Shown: positions 1 through 9,700 of the stretch, one piece after another
Layout: every line of letters begins with the position of its first letter
Position numbering within the stretch: the stretch's first letter is position 1
From: JALZKA01 sp963717635
GTDB taxonomy: Bacteria > Actinomycetota > Thermoleophilia > Solirubrobacterales > 70-9
Direction: 5' to 3'
Length of the DNA: 64,000 nt
NCBI GenBank assembly: GCA_963717635.1
Contig: OY970347.1
Coordinates: 868,001-932,000 of the forward strand
Translations under genes and position numbers: made by a program
The notes under the pieces: model-generated
Told to the model about the DNA's origin: nothing
Database searches by the model: none
The model's input: only the letters and a program-made list of their open reading frames with translations

Positions 1-397
1 CCTCGGGAGCGTCGAGCACCCGGAATCGGGGGTCGAGGCCGGCCGCGATCGGGTGCGTGCCGAGCAGGCGTCGGCAGAACCCGTGGATGGTCGTCACCCA
101 GGCGCCCTCGGTCTCGCGGGCGAGCCCGCGCAACTCGGCCGAACGGCTCTCGTCGCCCGCTGCGCGCGCCGCCGCGGAGCGGGCGCCGAGCTCGCGCCGG
201 ATCCGTTGCCGCAGCTCCGCGGCGGCGCGCTCGGTGAAGGTGAATGCCAGGATCTCGTCGATCCCGACGCCGTCCTCCGTCAGCGCGTCGCAGTAGCGGC
301 CGACGAGGACGCGGGTCTTGCCGCTGCCCGCGCCGGCCTCGCAGAAGACGTCGCGGTCCCGTGACTCGATCGCCGCGGACTGCTCAGGCGTGGTCAT
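1..397 (-). CDS. UvrD/AddA-type DNA helicase, N-terminal part (runs off the window)
   Basis: ATP-dependent superfamily 1 helicase, probably the helicase subunit of an AddAB/RecBCD-like double-strand-break resection complex. The 132 visible residues carry the SF1A signatures in order: Q-motif (TPEQ, residues 3-6), Walker A AGAGSGKT (21-28), motif Ia AFTFTERAAAEL (51-62) and TIHGFC (103-108). The ATG at 397 overlaps the TGA of the upstream gene (ATGA), so the two are translationally coupled and form one operon. The rest of the protein, including any nuclease domain, lies beyond position 1, so AddA cannot be told from a plain UvrD/PcrA by domains alone. The coupling to an AddB-like gene favours AddA. 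Confidence 0.9.
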   Translation of the reverse strand, partial: MTTPEQSAAIESRDRDVFCEAGAGSGKTRVLVGRYCDALTEDGVGIDEILAFTFTERAAAELRQRIRRELGARSAAARAAGDESRSAELRGLARETEGAWVTTIHGFCRRLLGTHPIAAGLDPRFRVLDAPE

Positions 398-3300
398 TCG
401 CCGCCGCTCCCGTTGCCGCCGTTCTTGGTCTCCTCTTCGAGGCCGAGAGCGCGCTCGAGCCGGCAGATCGGCTGGAACGTGCAGTACTCGGAGCAGACCC
501 CGCCAAGGGGGTCGCGCTTGATGTCGCCGTTTCGCATCCGGGTGCCGTTGGCGACCGCCGTTTCACGCGCGTCCTCAAGCGCAGCTTCGAACTCGTCCTC
601 GCCGAGCGCATCCCCCTTGACCGAAACTCCGAGGCCGTCGAACAGTCCGCCCTCGCCGCATTCGGGCTGCAACAGGATCCCCCGCGGCCGGCGATCGTCG
701 TAGGCGCCGAGCGGCTGATAGAGGCCGCCAACCGGATCGAGGCCAAGCAGCTCGCGCGCGGCCAGCATGTAGAGCTGGAGTTGGAGCTTGCCCTCGTTCG
801 CGATCCCGGTGACGCCCGGCACCGCCTTCGACGTCTTGTAGTCGCGAAGCAGCGCCCTGTTGCCTCCCGGCTCGACGTCGATCCGGTCGATCCGCCCGCG
901 AAGCGCCACGTCGCCCAGCACCAGCTCGCCGGGGTCGTCATCCTCCTCGCCGAATCCGAAGCCCCGCTCGAGCAGGTCCGCGCGCGGGCGCAGGACGGTC
1001 GCGCCCTCGGCCTCGGTTTCGAGAAACGCCCCGACCTGGATTCGAAGCCGTGCGAGCGCAAGCCGCCGGTCCGGCGTCTCCGGTGATTCGCTCGCAGCGA
1101 TCACCTCGTCGAGGAGCCCGTTGAACCGCTCCTGCCACGCGCCGACGTCGGCGGGGCGCGGGATCGAGTCCGCTCCCGGGGGATCGGCGTACAGCCGGTC
1201 AAGCGCCGCGTGGACCACGCCGCCCAGCCAGAGCGGGTCCGCCACCGGCTCGAGGTGCTGCGGGGCGAGCTCGTGGCTGACGAACCACTGATACGAGCAT
1301 TGGATCCAACCCTCGAGCGAGTTCGCGCTGAGCAGGCGGCGCTCACGCAGCGCCGCGATCACGAGCGGATGGTGCAGCGGCCCGGGGCGGTCATCGGGAT
1401 CCGGGATCGAGCTCGTCAGGCCAAGGACGTCGCCGGTCGCCGTCAGATCCACCCCAAGGGTCGCGAGCAGCTCGCGCTGGGCCTCTCCGTCGCGGCCCGC
1501 CTGCAGCGTCACCGCCCGCGCGAGCGAGCGCGGGGTGGAGGCCTCCCGGGCCGCGGGCACCGCCTGGGCCAGCGAGCGGGTCCGCTTGACCTCGTTCTCG
1601 GCTGCGACCGGATCGTCGCCGATCAGGTCCAGCACCTCGTCGATGAACGGCGAGCGCGCGGCCGGGTGGCCGTCGTCGTCGCTGGAGCGCCAGCTCAGGT
1701 AGAGCCGCTCGACCGGCCGCGACGCGCAGACGTGGAAGAGATAGCGCTCCTCCTCGGCCTGTTCGCGCCGGCGCAGGGCGGCGATCCCGAGGCGCGAGCG
1801 GCTCTCCTCGCCCAGCAGCGGATCGATCGCGCCGCGTCCAGGGAACACGCCCTCCTGCATCCCGGCGCAGAACAGGTACGTGGCCCGGCCGGCTCGAACG
1901 CGATATGGGCTGAGGATCCGCACCCGGCCTTCGGCCGATCCGCGCCAGCCTCGAACTCCGGCGATCTCCAGGGCGTCGGCGGCGCTGGCCAGATCCGGCT
2001 CCTCGCAGCCCGGCAGCCTGCCGACGATCGCCAGCTCCTCCAGCAGCTCGGCCGCGGCGACCGCCGCCCGGAGCTCGATCGGGTCAAGCGGCGTCCCGTT
2101 CGGCCGCTCGCCGGCCAGCGGCGCCGCCCCCGCATGCGCGGCCTCAGCCAGGCGCCGAGCACCGGCCGCCAGAGCCAGCACGCGCGCCGTGGGCCCGTCA
2201 GCCTCGAGGATGCGGGCGAGGTGAACCGGGGGCTTCTCCCAGCGTCCCGCCAGCTCCGCGACGCTCTCGACCTCGTTTCGCGCCACCGCGCGCTCGAGCC
2301 AGTCGACGGCGCCGGGCGCGATCGACGGGTCCGCCCGCAGGTGAGCGAGCAGGTCGGCGGGCTCGCCCTCGCGAGATGCCGCCCGGCACAGCGCCACCAG
2401 GCTGCGCCCCACCGCGGTGCCGGAGAGCGGCAGGTCAGCCTCGAGCGCGACCGGGATTCCAAGCTCGCGCAGCGTCGATGCGAACACCGGACCGTCCACC
2501 GACGGGCGCCGCAGCGCGATCACGATCTCGCCGGGATCCGTGCCGTCGTCGATCAGGCGGGCGATCTCCAGCCCGACCGCCTCGGCCTCGCCGCGCTCGC
2601 CGGCGCATTCGAGCAGGCGGAGCCCTTCGTCCACGGCCACCGCGCCGGCGCCCGGCTCGAACAGCTCGCGGTCGATGTGGCGAAGCGACGCCCGCTCGGT
2701 GTAGCCGGGGTCGAAGTCGAGCTCGGCCGCGATTGTCGCGCCGAACTCGTCCCGCAGCCGAGCGAGCAGCGTCGCGCGTGCGGCGAGCGCCTTGCGATCC
2801 GCGTAGTTCACGGCGACCGTCACCTGACAGCCCCGGGCGAGGAGGCGCAACAGCTCGAGCTGCGCCTCGGTCAGGTCGTCGAAGCCGTAGACGAGGACCG
2901 GCCGGCCGCCCCATGCGTCGGGGGCGGCTCGCAGGGCGCTCGCCGCCGCGAGCGCCAGGGAACCGGCGTCGGCGCGGCCGGCGCGGTCGCGCAGGTCCTC
3001 GTAGGCCTCATAGAGCGCCGCCAGCTCCAGCTCATGCCCCGCCCCGTCGGCGGCCTCTGCGGCGGAGCGCAGGTCGCCGGGCGAGACCAACGCCGCCTGG
3101 AGCTCGGCGATCAGCAGGTCGAGGGCGGCGGCAAACCCGGGCGAGCGCGACGAGCGTGCGAGCAGCCGCAGGGGGGTCGCCGCGGTTGCGGCGCGGATCA
3201 GGGCAAGTCGCTGCGGCGGCGTCAGCGCGGGTGCGACCTCGGCGGCCGTCGCGCTCGCGATCTCGTCGGTGAGCGAGGCGAAGGTCCGGATCGTCGCTCC

Positions 3301-3465
3301 GATCGCCGGCTGCCCCCCCGCGCACAGGTCGCGCTCGAAGCGGGCGATGTCGTCGCCCGTGGGCACGATCAGCAGCGGGTCGCGGTCGAGCGACCCGCGC
3401 AGCCGATCCAGGATCTCGCCCGCGCGCCCCGAGTTCGGCGGGCCCACGATCAGCTCGAGGCTCAT
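394..3465 (-). CDS. AddB-like helicase-nuclease with C-terminal PD-(D/E)XK nuclease and Fe-S cysteines
   Basis: 1023 residues, the size range of AddB. The N-terminus has a P-loop-like GPPNSGR in which the usual lysine is Arg, so ATP hydrolysis may be weak or absent. The C-terminal RecB-family nuclease shows LLRDYKTSK (catalytic Asp about 875, Lys 877) and QLQLY (about 895). Cysteines flank the nuclease: one in WIQCSYQW upstream and a trio near 991, 995 and 1001 (CSEYCTFQPIC), the pattern that holds a 4Fe-4S cluster in AddB. Known role of the family: binds and resects broken DNA ends with AddA to load RecA. It is followed by, and overlaps, the helicase gene. The Fe-S requirement links it to the SUF system in this window. 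Confidence 0.88.
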   Translation of the reverse strand: MSLELIVGPPNSGRAGEILDRLRGSLDRDPLLIVPTGDDIARFERDLCAGGQPAIGATIRTFASLTDEIASATAAEVAPALTPPQRLALIRAATAATPLRLLARSSRSPGFAAALDLLIAELQAALVSPGDLRSAAEAADGAGHELELAALYEAYEDLRDRAGRADAGSLALAAASALRAAPDAWGGRPVLVYGFDDLTEAQLELLRLLARGCQVTVAVNYADRKALAARATLLARLRDEFGATIAAELDFDPGYTERASLRHIDRELFEPGAGAVAVDEGLRLLECAGERGEAEAVGLEIARLIDDGTDPGEIVIALRRPSVDGPVFASTLRELGIPVALEADLPLSGTAVGRSLVALCRAASREGEPADLLAHLRADPSIAPGAVDWLERAVARNEVESVAELAGRWEKPPVHLARILEADGPTARVLALAAGARRLAEAAHAGAAPLAGERPNGTPLDPIELRAAVAAAELLEELAIVGRLPGCEEPDLASAADALEIAGVRGWRGSAEGRVRILSPYRVRAGRATYLFCAGMQEGVFPGRGAIDPLLGEESRSRLGIAALRRREQAEEERYLFHVCASRPVERLYLSWRSSDDDGHPAARSPFIDEVLDLIGDDPVAAENEVKRTRSLAQAVPAAREASTPRSLARAVTLQAGRDGEAQRELLATLGVDLTATGDVLGLTSSIPDPDDRPGPLHHPLVIAALRERRLLSANSLEGWIQCSYQWFVSHELAPQHLEPVADPLWLGGVVHAALDRLYADPPGADSIPRPADVGAWQERFNGLLDEVIAASESPETPDRRLALARLRIQVGAFLETEAEGATVLRPRADLLERGFGFGEEDDDPGELVLGDVALRGRIDRIDVEPGGNRALLRDYKTSKAVPGVTGIANEGKLQLQLYMLAARELLGLDPVGGLYQPLGAYDDRRPRGILLQPECGEGGLFDGLGVSVKGDALGEDEFEAALEDARETAVANGTRMRNGDIKRDPLGGVCSEYCTFQPICRLERALGLEEETKNGGNGSGGE

Positions 3466-3642
3466 GGGTTCAGCGGCGTAGACATCTCCTCGATCCTAGG
3501 TCGGCGGTCGGCGCGGGCCCCTGACAGGCCGCGATCCCGGCTTGACCACGGCGGAAACAGCGGTTTTCGGTGCGTCGCGGTGCCGTCCGCGGGGGCATCT
3601 ATCTTCGCCTCACCAGCTACCCCGCTCCAGAGGTTCACCCAG

Positions 3643-4098
3643 ATGTCGCTCTGTTTCATCGATCCCGCCGACGCGATCCGCGCGATCGCCGACTCGGTTG
3701 GCCGCGAAGCCCGCCGCCAGCTCCTCGGCGAGGCCGTGCGTGCCTGGGTGGACGAGATTCCCGACGACGAGCTCGAGTCCCACTACGCCCGGGCGATCGC
3801 CGAGCTCGACGAGCACGACATCTCGATGCTCGCCGCCTGGCACGCCTCGATGGACGCCGGCCATCCGGTCCCGAACCGCGACTTCCTGATGCACTCGTTC
3901 ACCGGCCTCGGCGAGCATCGGCGCGAGGCGCTGAAGCTGGCCGCCGGATTCCGGGGTGAGGAAGCGGTCGACCGCGGCGTCACCGAGGAACGGGCGCTCG
4001 ACACCGTGCTCGACTGGCTCTCCGGCCCGCGCCTGATGGAGCTGGCCGTCGAGGCCGTCGAGCTCTACATCTGGGATCGCGCCGGCTCGGACAACTAG
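3643..4098 (+). CDS. Hypothetical protein, 151 residues
   Basis: Acidic, mostly helical protein without signal peptide or membrane segment. I do not recognise the family. The frame stays open far upstream, antisense to the AddB-like gene, but ATG 3643 is the sensible start: it has an AGAGG at 3629-3633 about nine bases ahead and lies just past the divergent gene. Codon use (G/C third positions, Glu/Asp/Ala-rich product) is that of a real gene of this genome. Notable content: repeated Asp/Glu-His pairs (SHYARAIAELDEHD) and a C-terminal helix ending in YIWDRAG. Transcribed away from the AddAB genes, so the roughly 180 bp between them probably holds divergent promoters. Confidence 0.7.
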   Translation: MSLCFIDPADAIRAIADSVGREARRQLLGEAVRAWVDEIPDDELESHYARAIAELDEHDISMLAAWHASMDAGHPVPNRDFLMHSFTGLGEHRREALKLAAGFRGEEAVDRGVTEERALDTVLDWLSGPRLMELAVEAVELYIWDRAGSDN

Positions 4099-4105
4099 CC
4101 CCGGG

Positions 4106-4345
4106 CTACACGGGGCCGACGTACGGGCCCGTGTTCTGCATCTGCGTCGTGCGCGGGTCGTCGGCGGTCGGCGGGCGCTCGTCCGCCTGCTGCTCGGCTG
4201 TGGTGTCCGGGGTCGGCGGGATGCCGACCCTTACCACCGCCCAGGTGCCGTCGGGCTGCTCCTGTGGCCGCCATTGAGCGAGCTTGCGATCCGGATGCTC
4301 CGCTGAGTTCTTCGCGCAGAGCGCCTCTGCCTCGTCGCGAGTCAT
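4106..4345 (-). CDS. Hypothetical small protein, 79 residues
   Basis: Small soluble protein that begins MTRDEAEALCAKNSAEHPDR, carries WRPQEQPDGTWAVVRVG, and ends in a Pro/Thr/Asp-rich tail probably disordered. The Trp-bearing core plus Gly-Thr-Trp strand looks like a short beta hairpin domain. I know of no function. It converges on the preceding + strand gene with only 7 bp between the stops, and begins about 85 bp from the HAD gene end. The single in-frame ATG at 4345 is the natural start. Moderately confident that it is a real gene because of composition and tight packing. Confidence 0.6.
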   Translation of the reverse strand: MTRDEAEALCAKNSAEHPDRKLAQWRPQEQPDGTWAVVRVGIPPTPDTTAEQQADERPPTADDPRTTQMQNTGPYVGPV

Positions 4346-4430
4346 GGGCGGATTGTAAGCCCGTGATCGAGCGGTGAGTTAGTTGCGCAATGCGCGCCTA
4401 AGTCCACGCTCGGCTGCTCACGCGGCGCGC

Positions 4431-5090
4431 TCATGAACCCAATGCGCCGCGGATTTCCGCGATCGCCTGGTCGTTCTCGCGGAAGTGGACGATGTTGATG
4501 CCCAGCTCGCGCGCTGCGATGCAGTTGACCTCGATGTCGTCCACGAACAGGCACTCGGCGAATTCGAGGTCGCCCAGCTCGGCCGGGTCGTGGGCGCGAA
4601 TCCGCTCGAGGGTGAGCTGGTAGATCTCGGGCTCGGGCTTGCGCATGCCCACGAACGCGGAGTCGACCACGAGCTCGAAGATCTCGTCGACGGGGAGCAT
4701 CGTGCGCCAGAGCGGCTCCCACTCGCGCACGTTGTTGGTCAGCAGCGCCATCCGCCTGCCGCCGGCCCTCGCGGAGCGCATCTCCTCGATCATCGGCTCG
4801 TTCGGGTTCAGCGCCTCGAAGTAGATCTCCTTGAAGCCGTGCATCTCGGGCTCGTGGCCGAGGTCGACGGCCAGCTCGGCGCGCAGCGTGGTCAGGAAGT
4901 CGGCCTCGGTGATGTGGCCCTTCTCGAGCTCGTACAGGGGATGTTCGCCGTCGCGTTCGTAGATCCGGAGCATCGCCTTGCCGAGCGATTCGCCGGTGAT
5001 GCCGGTCTGGTCCTGAAACGCCATAAACGAGCCGATCAGCGGCGTGGTGAGCACGCCGCCGAAGTCCGAGATCACGACGCGGATCGCCAT
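4431..5090 (-). CDS. HAD-superfamily hydrolase (soluble epoxide hydrolase N-terminal-like)
   Basis: 219-residue HAD phosphatase of the DFGGVL type. Motif I is ISDFGGVLTTP with the nucleophile Asp9, motif II is ALLTNN (Thr/Ser), motif III is GMRKPEPEIYQ (Lys), and motif IV is CLFVDDIEVN with the acidic pair. The alpha-helical cap follows motif I. The usual second Asp of DxD is Gly, as in the epoxide-hydrolase-N-like subfamily. Substrate unknown, likely a small phosphoester. The frame is open to 5216, but ATG 5090 begins exactly at the first beta strand (MAIRVVISDF) and avoids a low-complexity Ser/Arg/Ala stretch. Stop of the next upstream gene lies 7 bp away, suggesting cotranscription. Confidence 0.85.
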   Translation of the reverse strand: MAIRVVISDFGGVLTTPLIGSFMAFQDQTGITGESLGKAMLRIYERDGEHPLYELEKGHITEADFLTTLRAELAVDLGHEPEMHGFKEIYFEALNPNEPMIEEMRSARAGGRRMALLTNNVREWEPLWRTMLPVDEIFELVVDSAFVGMRKPEPEIYQLTLERIRAHDPAELGDLEFAECLFVDDIEVNCIAARELGINIVHFRENDQAIAEIRGALGS

Positions 5091-5097
5091 CCGAGAC

Positions 5098-5604
5098 TCA
5101 GATTCGCTGGACGATCTCGTAGAGCGCCGCGCCCTCGCTGCCGTCGAGGCGAAAGCTGAGCCGGGCGCTGTCGCGGCGCTCGCCGCCGCCTTCGGACGAG
5201 GTCGCCTCGGTGGCATCGCCCGCGCCGCGCAGCGGGTAGTCGTCGCCCTCCTTGTAGAGCTCGAGCCCGAGGCGGCGGATCGCGCCGTCGGGTGCGTACT
5301 CCGTCGAGACGAGCGCCTCGGAGATCGGAACGACGCCGCCCTCCGGCTCGGCGACGATCGCGGCCACGGACTCCTCGTCGTGATGGGCGGCGCCCTCGGG
5401 CCGCGCCGCGCAGAGGATCAGCAAGGACCCGTCCGCCGTGGCGCCTGAGACGACCCGCAACGCGGTGAATCCGGGCTCGAGCGAACCCTCGAGGCGCCAG
5501 CCCGCGTCCGGCTCGTCGCCCCCGTCGGCGAGAGCGGCCAGCGTCGCGCGGTCCCAGACGACCCGCAGGCCCTCGGCCGGCGTCAGCGACAGCTCCTCAC
5601 CCAC
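5098..5604 (-). CDS. Hypothetical protein, 168 residues
   Basis: Acidic beta-rich soluble protein without recognised domain. It begins MGEELSLTPAEGLRVVWDRA and contains two similar segments ending in hydrophobic strands (SLLILCAA; SARLSFRL). The centre LGLELYKEGDDYPLRGAGD is followed by a Ser/Gly/Glu-rich loop. The beta-sandwich feel resembles olfactomedin- or arrestin-free small-molecule-binding folds, but this is only an impression. It overlaps the end of fxsA by 8 bp and ends 7 bp before the HAD gene, so the three form one operon read from 6109 down to 4431. No signal peptide. Confidence 0.7.
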   Translation of the reverse strand: MGEELSLTPAEGLRVVWDRATLAALADGGDEPDAGWRLEGSLEPGFTALRVVSGATADGSLLILCAARPEGAAHHDEESVAAIVAEPEGGVVPISEALVSTEYAPDGAIRRLGLELYKEGDDYPLRGAGDATEATSSEGGGERRDSARLSFRLDGSEGAALYEIVQRI

Positions 5605-6109
5605 GCTGCTCGCCGCCCGCCGGCGTCGTGTCCGGCAGCTCCGGCGCCGGGTCCGTGACCTCGCGGGCGCTGCTCTCGTAGTCGTAAGAGCGATCCCCGT
5701 GGGGGCCGCCGGGCCGCGCGGTGCCGAAGCCGCTGACCCTCCACGCGGTTCCGGCCCGCTTCGAGATCGAGCGGGTCAGGAACGACCGGAGCACCGCCCT
5801 GGTCGGCGGCAGCAGCAGGCACAGCCCGACCACGTCGGTGATGAACCCCGGGGTCAGGAGCAGGGCGCCGCCGAGGATGATCATCGCCCCGTCGAAGACC
5901 TCGCGGCCGGGCACCCGCCCCACGGCCAGTGCCCGGTTGAACCGCTCCCACGCCGCCCGGCTCTGCGACCGGGCGAACGCCGCGCCGATCAGGCTGTCGA
6001 CGACCAGCAGCGCGAGGGTGGGCACGATCCCGATCGCGCCGCCGATCTGGATGATCACGTAGAGCTCCGCGATCGGGAGCACGATGAAGAGCAGGATTAG
6101 GGGGGCCAT
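5597..6109 (-). CDS. fxsA: FxsA family membrane protein
   Basis: 170-residue inner-membrane protein of the FxsA/YtxA family. The N-terminal hydrophobic hairpin (about residues 3-50) holds the family segment IAELYVIIQIGGAIG, and a second hydrophobic region (about 75-105) includes GGALLLTPGFITDVVGLCLL. The C-terminal tail from about 125 is polar, Pro/Glu-rich and cytosolic. In E. coli FxsA dampens exclusion of phage T7 by the F plasmid. Its physiological role is unclear. It heads a three-gene operon, overlapping the next gene by 8 bp. A copy of the dispersed hairpin repeat sits 23-61 bases upstream of its ATG. Confidence 0.88.
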   Translation of the reverse strand: MAPLILLFIVLPIAELYVIIQIGGAIGIVPTLALLVVDSLIGAAFARSQSRAAWERFNRALAVGRVPGREVFDGAMIILGGALLLTPGFITDVVGLCLLLPPTRAVLRSFLTRSISKRAGTAWRVSGFGTARPGGPHGDRSYDYESSAREVTDPAPELPDTTPAGGEQRG

Positions 6110-6131
6110 CGGTGCCCTCCAAGCCTAGATA

Positions 6132-6170
6132 ACCACCGGCACATGCTTGATTCGCGGCTGGCGCCGCTCA
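6132..6170 (-). repeat. Dispersed hairpin repeat, subtype A, copy 1
   Basis: Read on the minus strand the element begins TGAGCGGC, has loop GCCA, closes with GCCGCGAATC and ends GTGCCGGTGGT. It is identical in 38 of 39 positions to the copy at 47084-47122 on the plus strand. Its hairpin (GCGGC-GCCA-GCCGC) is the same fold as that of the subtype B copies (GCGAC/GTCGC). It lies in the leader of fxsA, between that gene and the divergent DUF59 gene. Confidence 0.75.
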
Positions 6171-6194
6171 TTAGGTAAAGCGCGTCAGCTTCCC

Positions 6195-6221
6195 GCGCGT
6201 GCGAGTCGCACCCGCACGCGC
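6195..6221. other. Perfect 9 bp hairpin in divergent intergenic region
   Basis: GCGCGTGCG (6195-6203) and CGCACGCGC (6213-6221) are exact reverse complements around a 9-base loop. It lies between the diverging fxsA and DUF59 genes, where neither strand needs a terminator, so a protein-binding or leader-structure role is more likely. No T-tract follows on either strand. Confidence 0.5.
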
Positions 6222-6295
6222 TCGCCCCGGTCGACCAGTACCTTGCGGCGGGCGAGGACCGGCGGAGGCGTCCGAGCCATCGCTACGATCTAGGC

Positions 6296-6592
6296 ATGGT
6301 CACCGAAGAGGACGTCTACGAGGCCCTCGAAGAGGTAATCGACCCCGAGCTGGGGCTCGACTTCGTCTCACTGGGCTTGGTCTACGACGTCGATATCCAG
6401 GAGCCGGACGTATTCGTCACCTTCACGCTGACGACGCCGGCCTGCCCGATCGGTCCCCAGGTCTCCGAGCAGATGCGCGAGTTCGTCGGCGACCTCGAGG
6501 GCGTCGGGGAGGTCCACCCGAAGATGGTCTTCGACCCCCCGTGGTCCCCGGAGCTGATGACCGAGGACGCGAAGTTCGCGCTCGGGTTCTAG
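6296..6592 (+). CDS. MIP18/DUF59 family Fe-S maturation factor (SufT-like)
   Basis: 98-residue single-domain DUF59 protein. Conserved features: EDVYEALEEVIDPELGLDFVSLG at the start (helix and DPE motif), strand LVYDVDI, and the TTPACPIG loop with the hallmark reactive cysteine. Related proteins (SufT, PaaD, human CIAO2) help insert Fe-S clusters into target enzymes. In many actinobacteria this gene ends the suf operon. Here it stands alone, 16 kb from the suf genes. ATG 6296 is the only sensible start. A run of short CCTA/TAG repeats follows its stop. Likely works with the SUF genes between 22.7 and 31.9 kb, by inference. Confidence 0.88.
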   Translation: MVTEEDVYEALEEVIDPELGLDFVSLGLVYDVDIQEPDVFVTFTLTTPACPIGPQVSEQMREFVGDLEGVGEVHPKMVFDPPWSPELMTEDAKFALGF

Positions 6593-6640
6593 TCCCTACG
6601 GAGCAGTAGGCCCTAGCCCCAAGAGAGCAGTAGTTCCTAC
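6591..6640. repeat. Short imperfect repeats after the DUF59 gene
   Basis: TAGTCCCTACGGAGCAG (6591) and TAGTTCCTACGGATG (6627) flank TAGGCCCTAGCCCC, giving three imperfect units each starting TAG and carrying YCCTA. CCTAC and GTAGG in the first unit can also pair as a 5 bp hairpin around GGAGCA. It follows the DUF59 stop directly. There is no T-tract, so a terminator role is uncertain. Confidence 0.4.
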
Positions 6641-6795
6641 GGATGCCCCTGCGCGGGCTGGGGTGGAGACTCGGAGAGCAACGGTTGACACCGCCTGACT
6701 GGCCTTGACAACACTGGCCAGACGCTGGCCTCCGACATGCGTCGAACGCGCGGAGGTGTGCGATCTCAGCGAACAGCCGTCCCGAACGAGCCAGC

Positions 6796-9700
6796 GTGCT
6801 TCGAAGCATCGCCGCGGCGGTCGCCGCCCTGGCGGCGCTGACGGTTTTCGCGCCAGGGGCGAACGGGGGCTTCGGGACGCCGACCAACTACCCCGCCGGC
6901 GACCAGCCGATCGATGTCGCGGTCAGCAATTTCAACGGCGATCTCTTCCCCGACATTGCGGTCGTCGACTTCGACTCGGGCCCCACCGTCGGCAGCACGA
7001 GCACCGTCTCGGTGCTCCTCGGCGCGCCGGGGGGCATCTTCGGGCCACGGACGTTCTTTGTCGTGGGCGACGACCCCGAGTCGATCGCGGTCGGCGAGTT
7101 CAACGGCGATGCCGATCCCGACCTCGCGGTTGCGAACGGTGAGCCCAACTATATTTCCGACCCGGTGGGCGTCTCGGTGATGCTCGGCGGGCCGGGCGGG
7201 AGCTTCGCGGGCACTGCCTTCCTCGCCGGCGCCGACCCGAGCGAGGTCGAGATCGGCCAGTTCAACGGTGACGCCGACCCCGACCTGGCGGTCGCCAATG
7301 AAGACAGCGACAACGTCTCGGTGCTCCTCGGCGGGTCGGGCGGAAGCTTCGGGGCGCCGGCCAACTACCCCGCGGGAGACGGCCCCTCCGCGGTCGCTGT
7401 CGCCGACTTCAACGGCGACGGCTCCCCCGACCTCGCGGTCGCCAACGCAGCAAGCGACAACATCTCGGTGCTGGTCGGCTCGTCCGGCGGGGTCTTTGCG
7501 CCGCTGGGCAGCATCGCCTCGGGGGGTGACCGTCCCTTGTCGCTCGCCGTCGGCGACTTCAACGGCGATGCCGACCCCGACCTCGCGGTCGTGAACTTCG
7601 GCGACGCCAAGGTCTCGGTGCTCCTCGGCGGGCCGGGGGCGAGCTTCGGGGCGGCGACCAACCTCGTCACGAGCAACCCGGCCTCCGTCACCGTCGGCGA
7701 CGTCAACCGCGACGGCGACCCCGATCTCGCGGTCGTCAACAGCAGGGGAGACGACGCCGTGTCGTTGCTCCTCGGCGGGCCGGGCGGGACCTTCGGCGCG
7801 GCGACCAGCCTCGCCGTGGGCAGCGACCCCGCCGCAGTGGCGGTCGCCGACACCAACGGCGACTCGCGGCTCGACCTTGCGGTCGCCAACTTCTCGGGCG
7901 ACGACGTCTCGGTGCTCCGGAACACGATCGACCCGCCCGTGATAGCCGCCACCTCTCCGCCGTCGCCCTCGAGCGACAACGAGCCCGAGCTCAGGGGCTC
8001 GGGCGCCGAGGCGAACTCGACCGTGAAGCTGTACCGCGACGCCACCTGCACCGGCATCCTCCTCGGCAGTGGTACCGCCGCCGCCTTCAACGGCGCCACG
8101 GGGATCACCGCGATCGTGCCCAGCGACCAGACCAGCAACCTGCGGGCCACCGCCACCGACGTCAACGGCAATGTCTCCGCCTGCTCGGCCGCCTCCTGGC
8201 CCTACGTCGAGGACTCGACCGCCCCCGACACCCAGATCATTACCTCGCCGCCGCACCCCTCGAACGACCCGACCGGCGACTTCACCTTCTCCTCGACGGG
8301 CGGCGGCGTCTCCTTCCAGTGCCGCGTCGACGCCAACCCGTTCGCCGCCTGCACGTCGCCCCATGCCACCGCGCCGCTCAGCGACGCCTCGCACACCTTC
8401 GAGGTCCGCGCCATCGATGCCGTGGGCAACATCGACCAGTTCCCCGCCGCGCACACCTGGACGGTGGACACAATTCCGGTCCCGGTCCCGGTGATCACCG
8501 ACACCGACCCGAACTCACCCGCGAACGACAACACCCCCGAGGTCAAGGGCTCGGGCGCCGAGGCCGGCTCGACCGTGAAGCTCTACAGCAGCCGCTCCTG
8601 CTCCGCTGCGAGCCTGGTGGGCACCGGCACCGCCGCCGCCTTCAACGGTCCCACGGGGATCACCGTCACCGTGCCCGCGGACCTGACCACGAACCTGTGG
8701 GTCACCGCCACCGACCCGCTCGGCTCAGTCTCCGCCTGCTTGGTCTCGAATCCCTCCTTCCCCTACACCGAGGACTCGACCGCCCCGGCGACGCCGACGA
8801 TCAGCGACACCGACCCCGACTCGCCCGCGAACCACAACAACCCCGGGGTCAAGGGCTCAGGCGCCGAGGCGAACTCGACCGTGCACATCACCAGTTGCGG
8901 CGGGACGGTCTACGGCACCGGCACGGCCGCCGCGTTCAACAGCGGCGCCGGCGTGACCGCCGCGGTGCCCGGTGACCAGACCACCAACCTGTTCGCCGTC
9001 GCCACGGATCAGGCCGGCAACAACTCCAACTGCTCGGCCGCCTTCCCATACACCGAGAGCTCGACTTTCACCGAGACGCCCTCGATTACCGACACCGACC
9101 CGGACTCACCGTCCCCCGACCCACGCCCCAACATCAAGGGCAGGGCCCCGGCGGGCTCGACCGTGACGATCTTCGCGAGCGATAGGTGCAGCGCCGCCTT
9201 CGAGGTCGTCAGCGGCCTGGCCTCGGAATTCGAGGACCCCGGGCTCCCACTGAGGGTCGAGTCAAACACGAGCAGCGACTTCACCGCCACCGCAACCATC
9301 GGTGGCAACACCTCCGGCTGCTCTCGGCCCTTCACCTACGTCGAGGACGAAGACCCGCCTGACACCCAGATCCTCACCAATCCCCCGAGCCTGTCGAACG
9401 ACAGCACCGGCGACTTCACCTTCACCTCGACCGGCGGCGGCGTCTCCTTCGCGTGCCGTGTCGACGCGGCCCCGTTCGGCCCCTTCAGCCCCTGCACGTC
9501 GCCGCACGCCACTGCAGCCCTCGCCAGCGGCCCGCACACGTTCGAGGTGCACGCTATCGACGCCGCCGGCAACGTCGATGGGATCCCCGCCTCGTATACC
9601 TGGACGGTCGACACCATCGCGCCCGCGACCCCGGCGATCGTCGCCACATCCCCCGCCTCGCCCGCCAACGACAACAACCCCGAGGTCAGGGGCTCGGGCG

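Noticed and set aside
1210..3642. Long open plus-strand frame antisense to the AddB-like gene
   Set aside because: Arg/Pro/Gln-rich shadow product without domain; only its last 151 codons (from 3643) form a gene.
6766..8454. 562-codon open frame on the minus strand opposite the repeat protein
   Set aside because: Val/Gly/Arg/Asp low-complexity translation that mirrors the FG-GAP and Ig repeats of the opposite strand; no ribosome site or domain.
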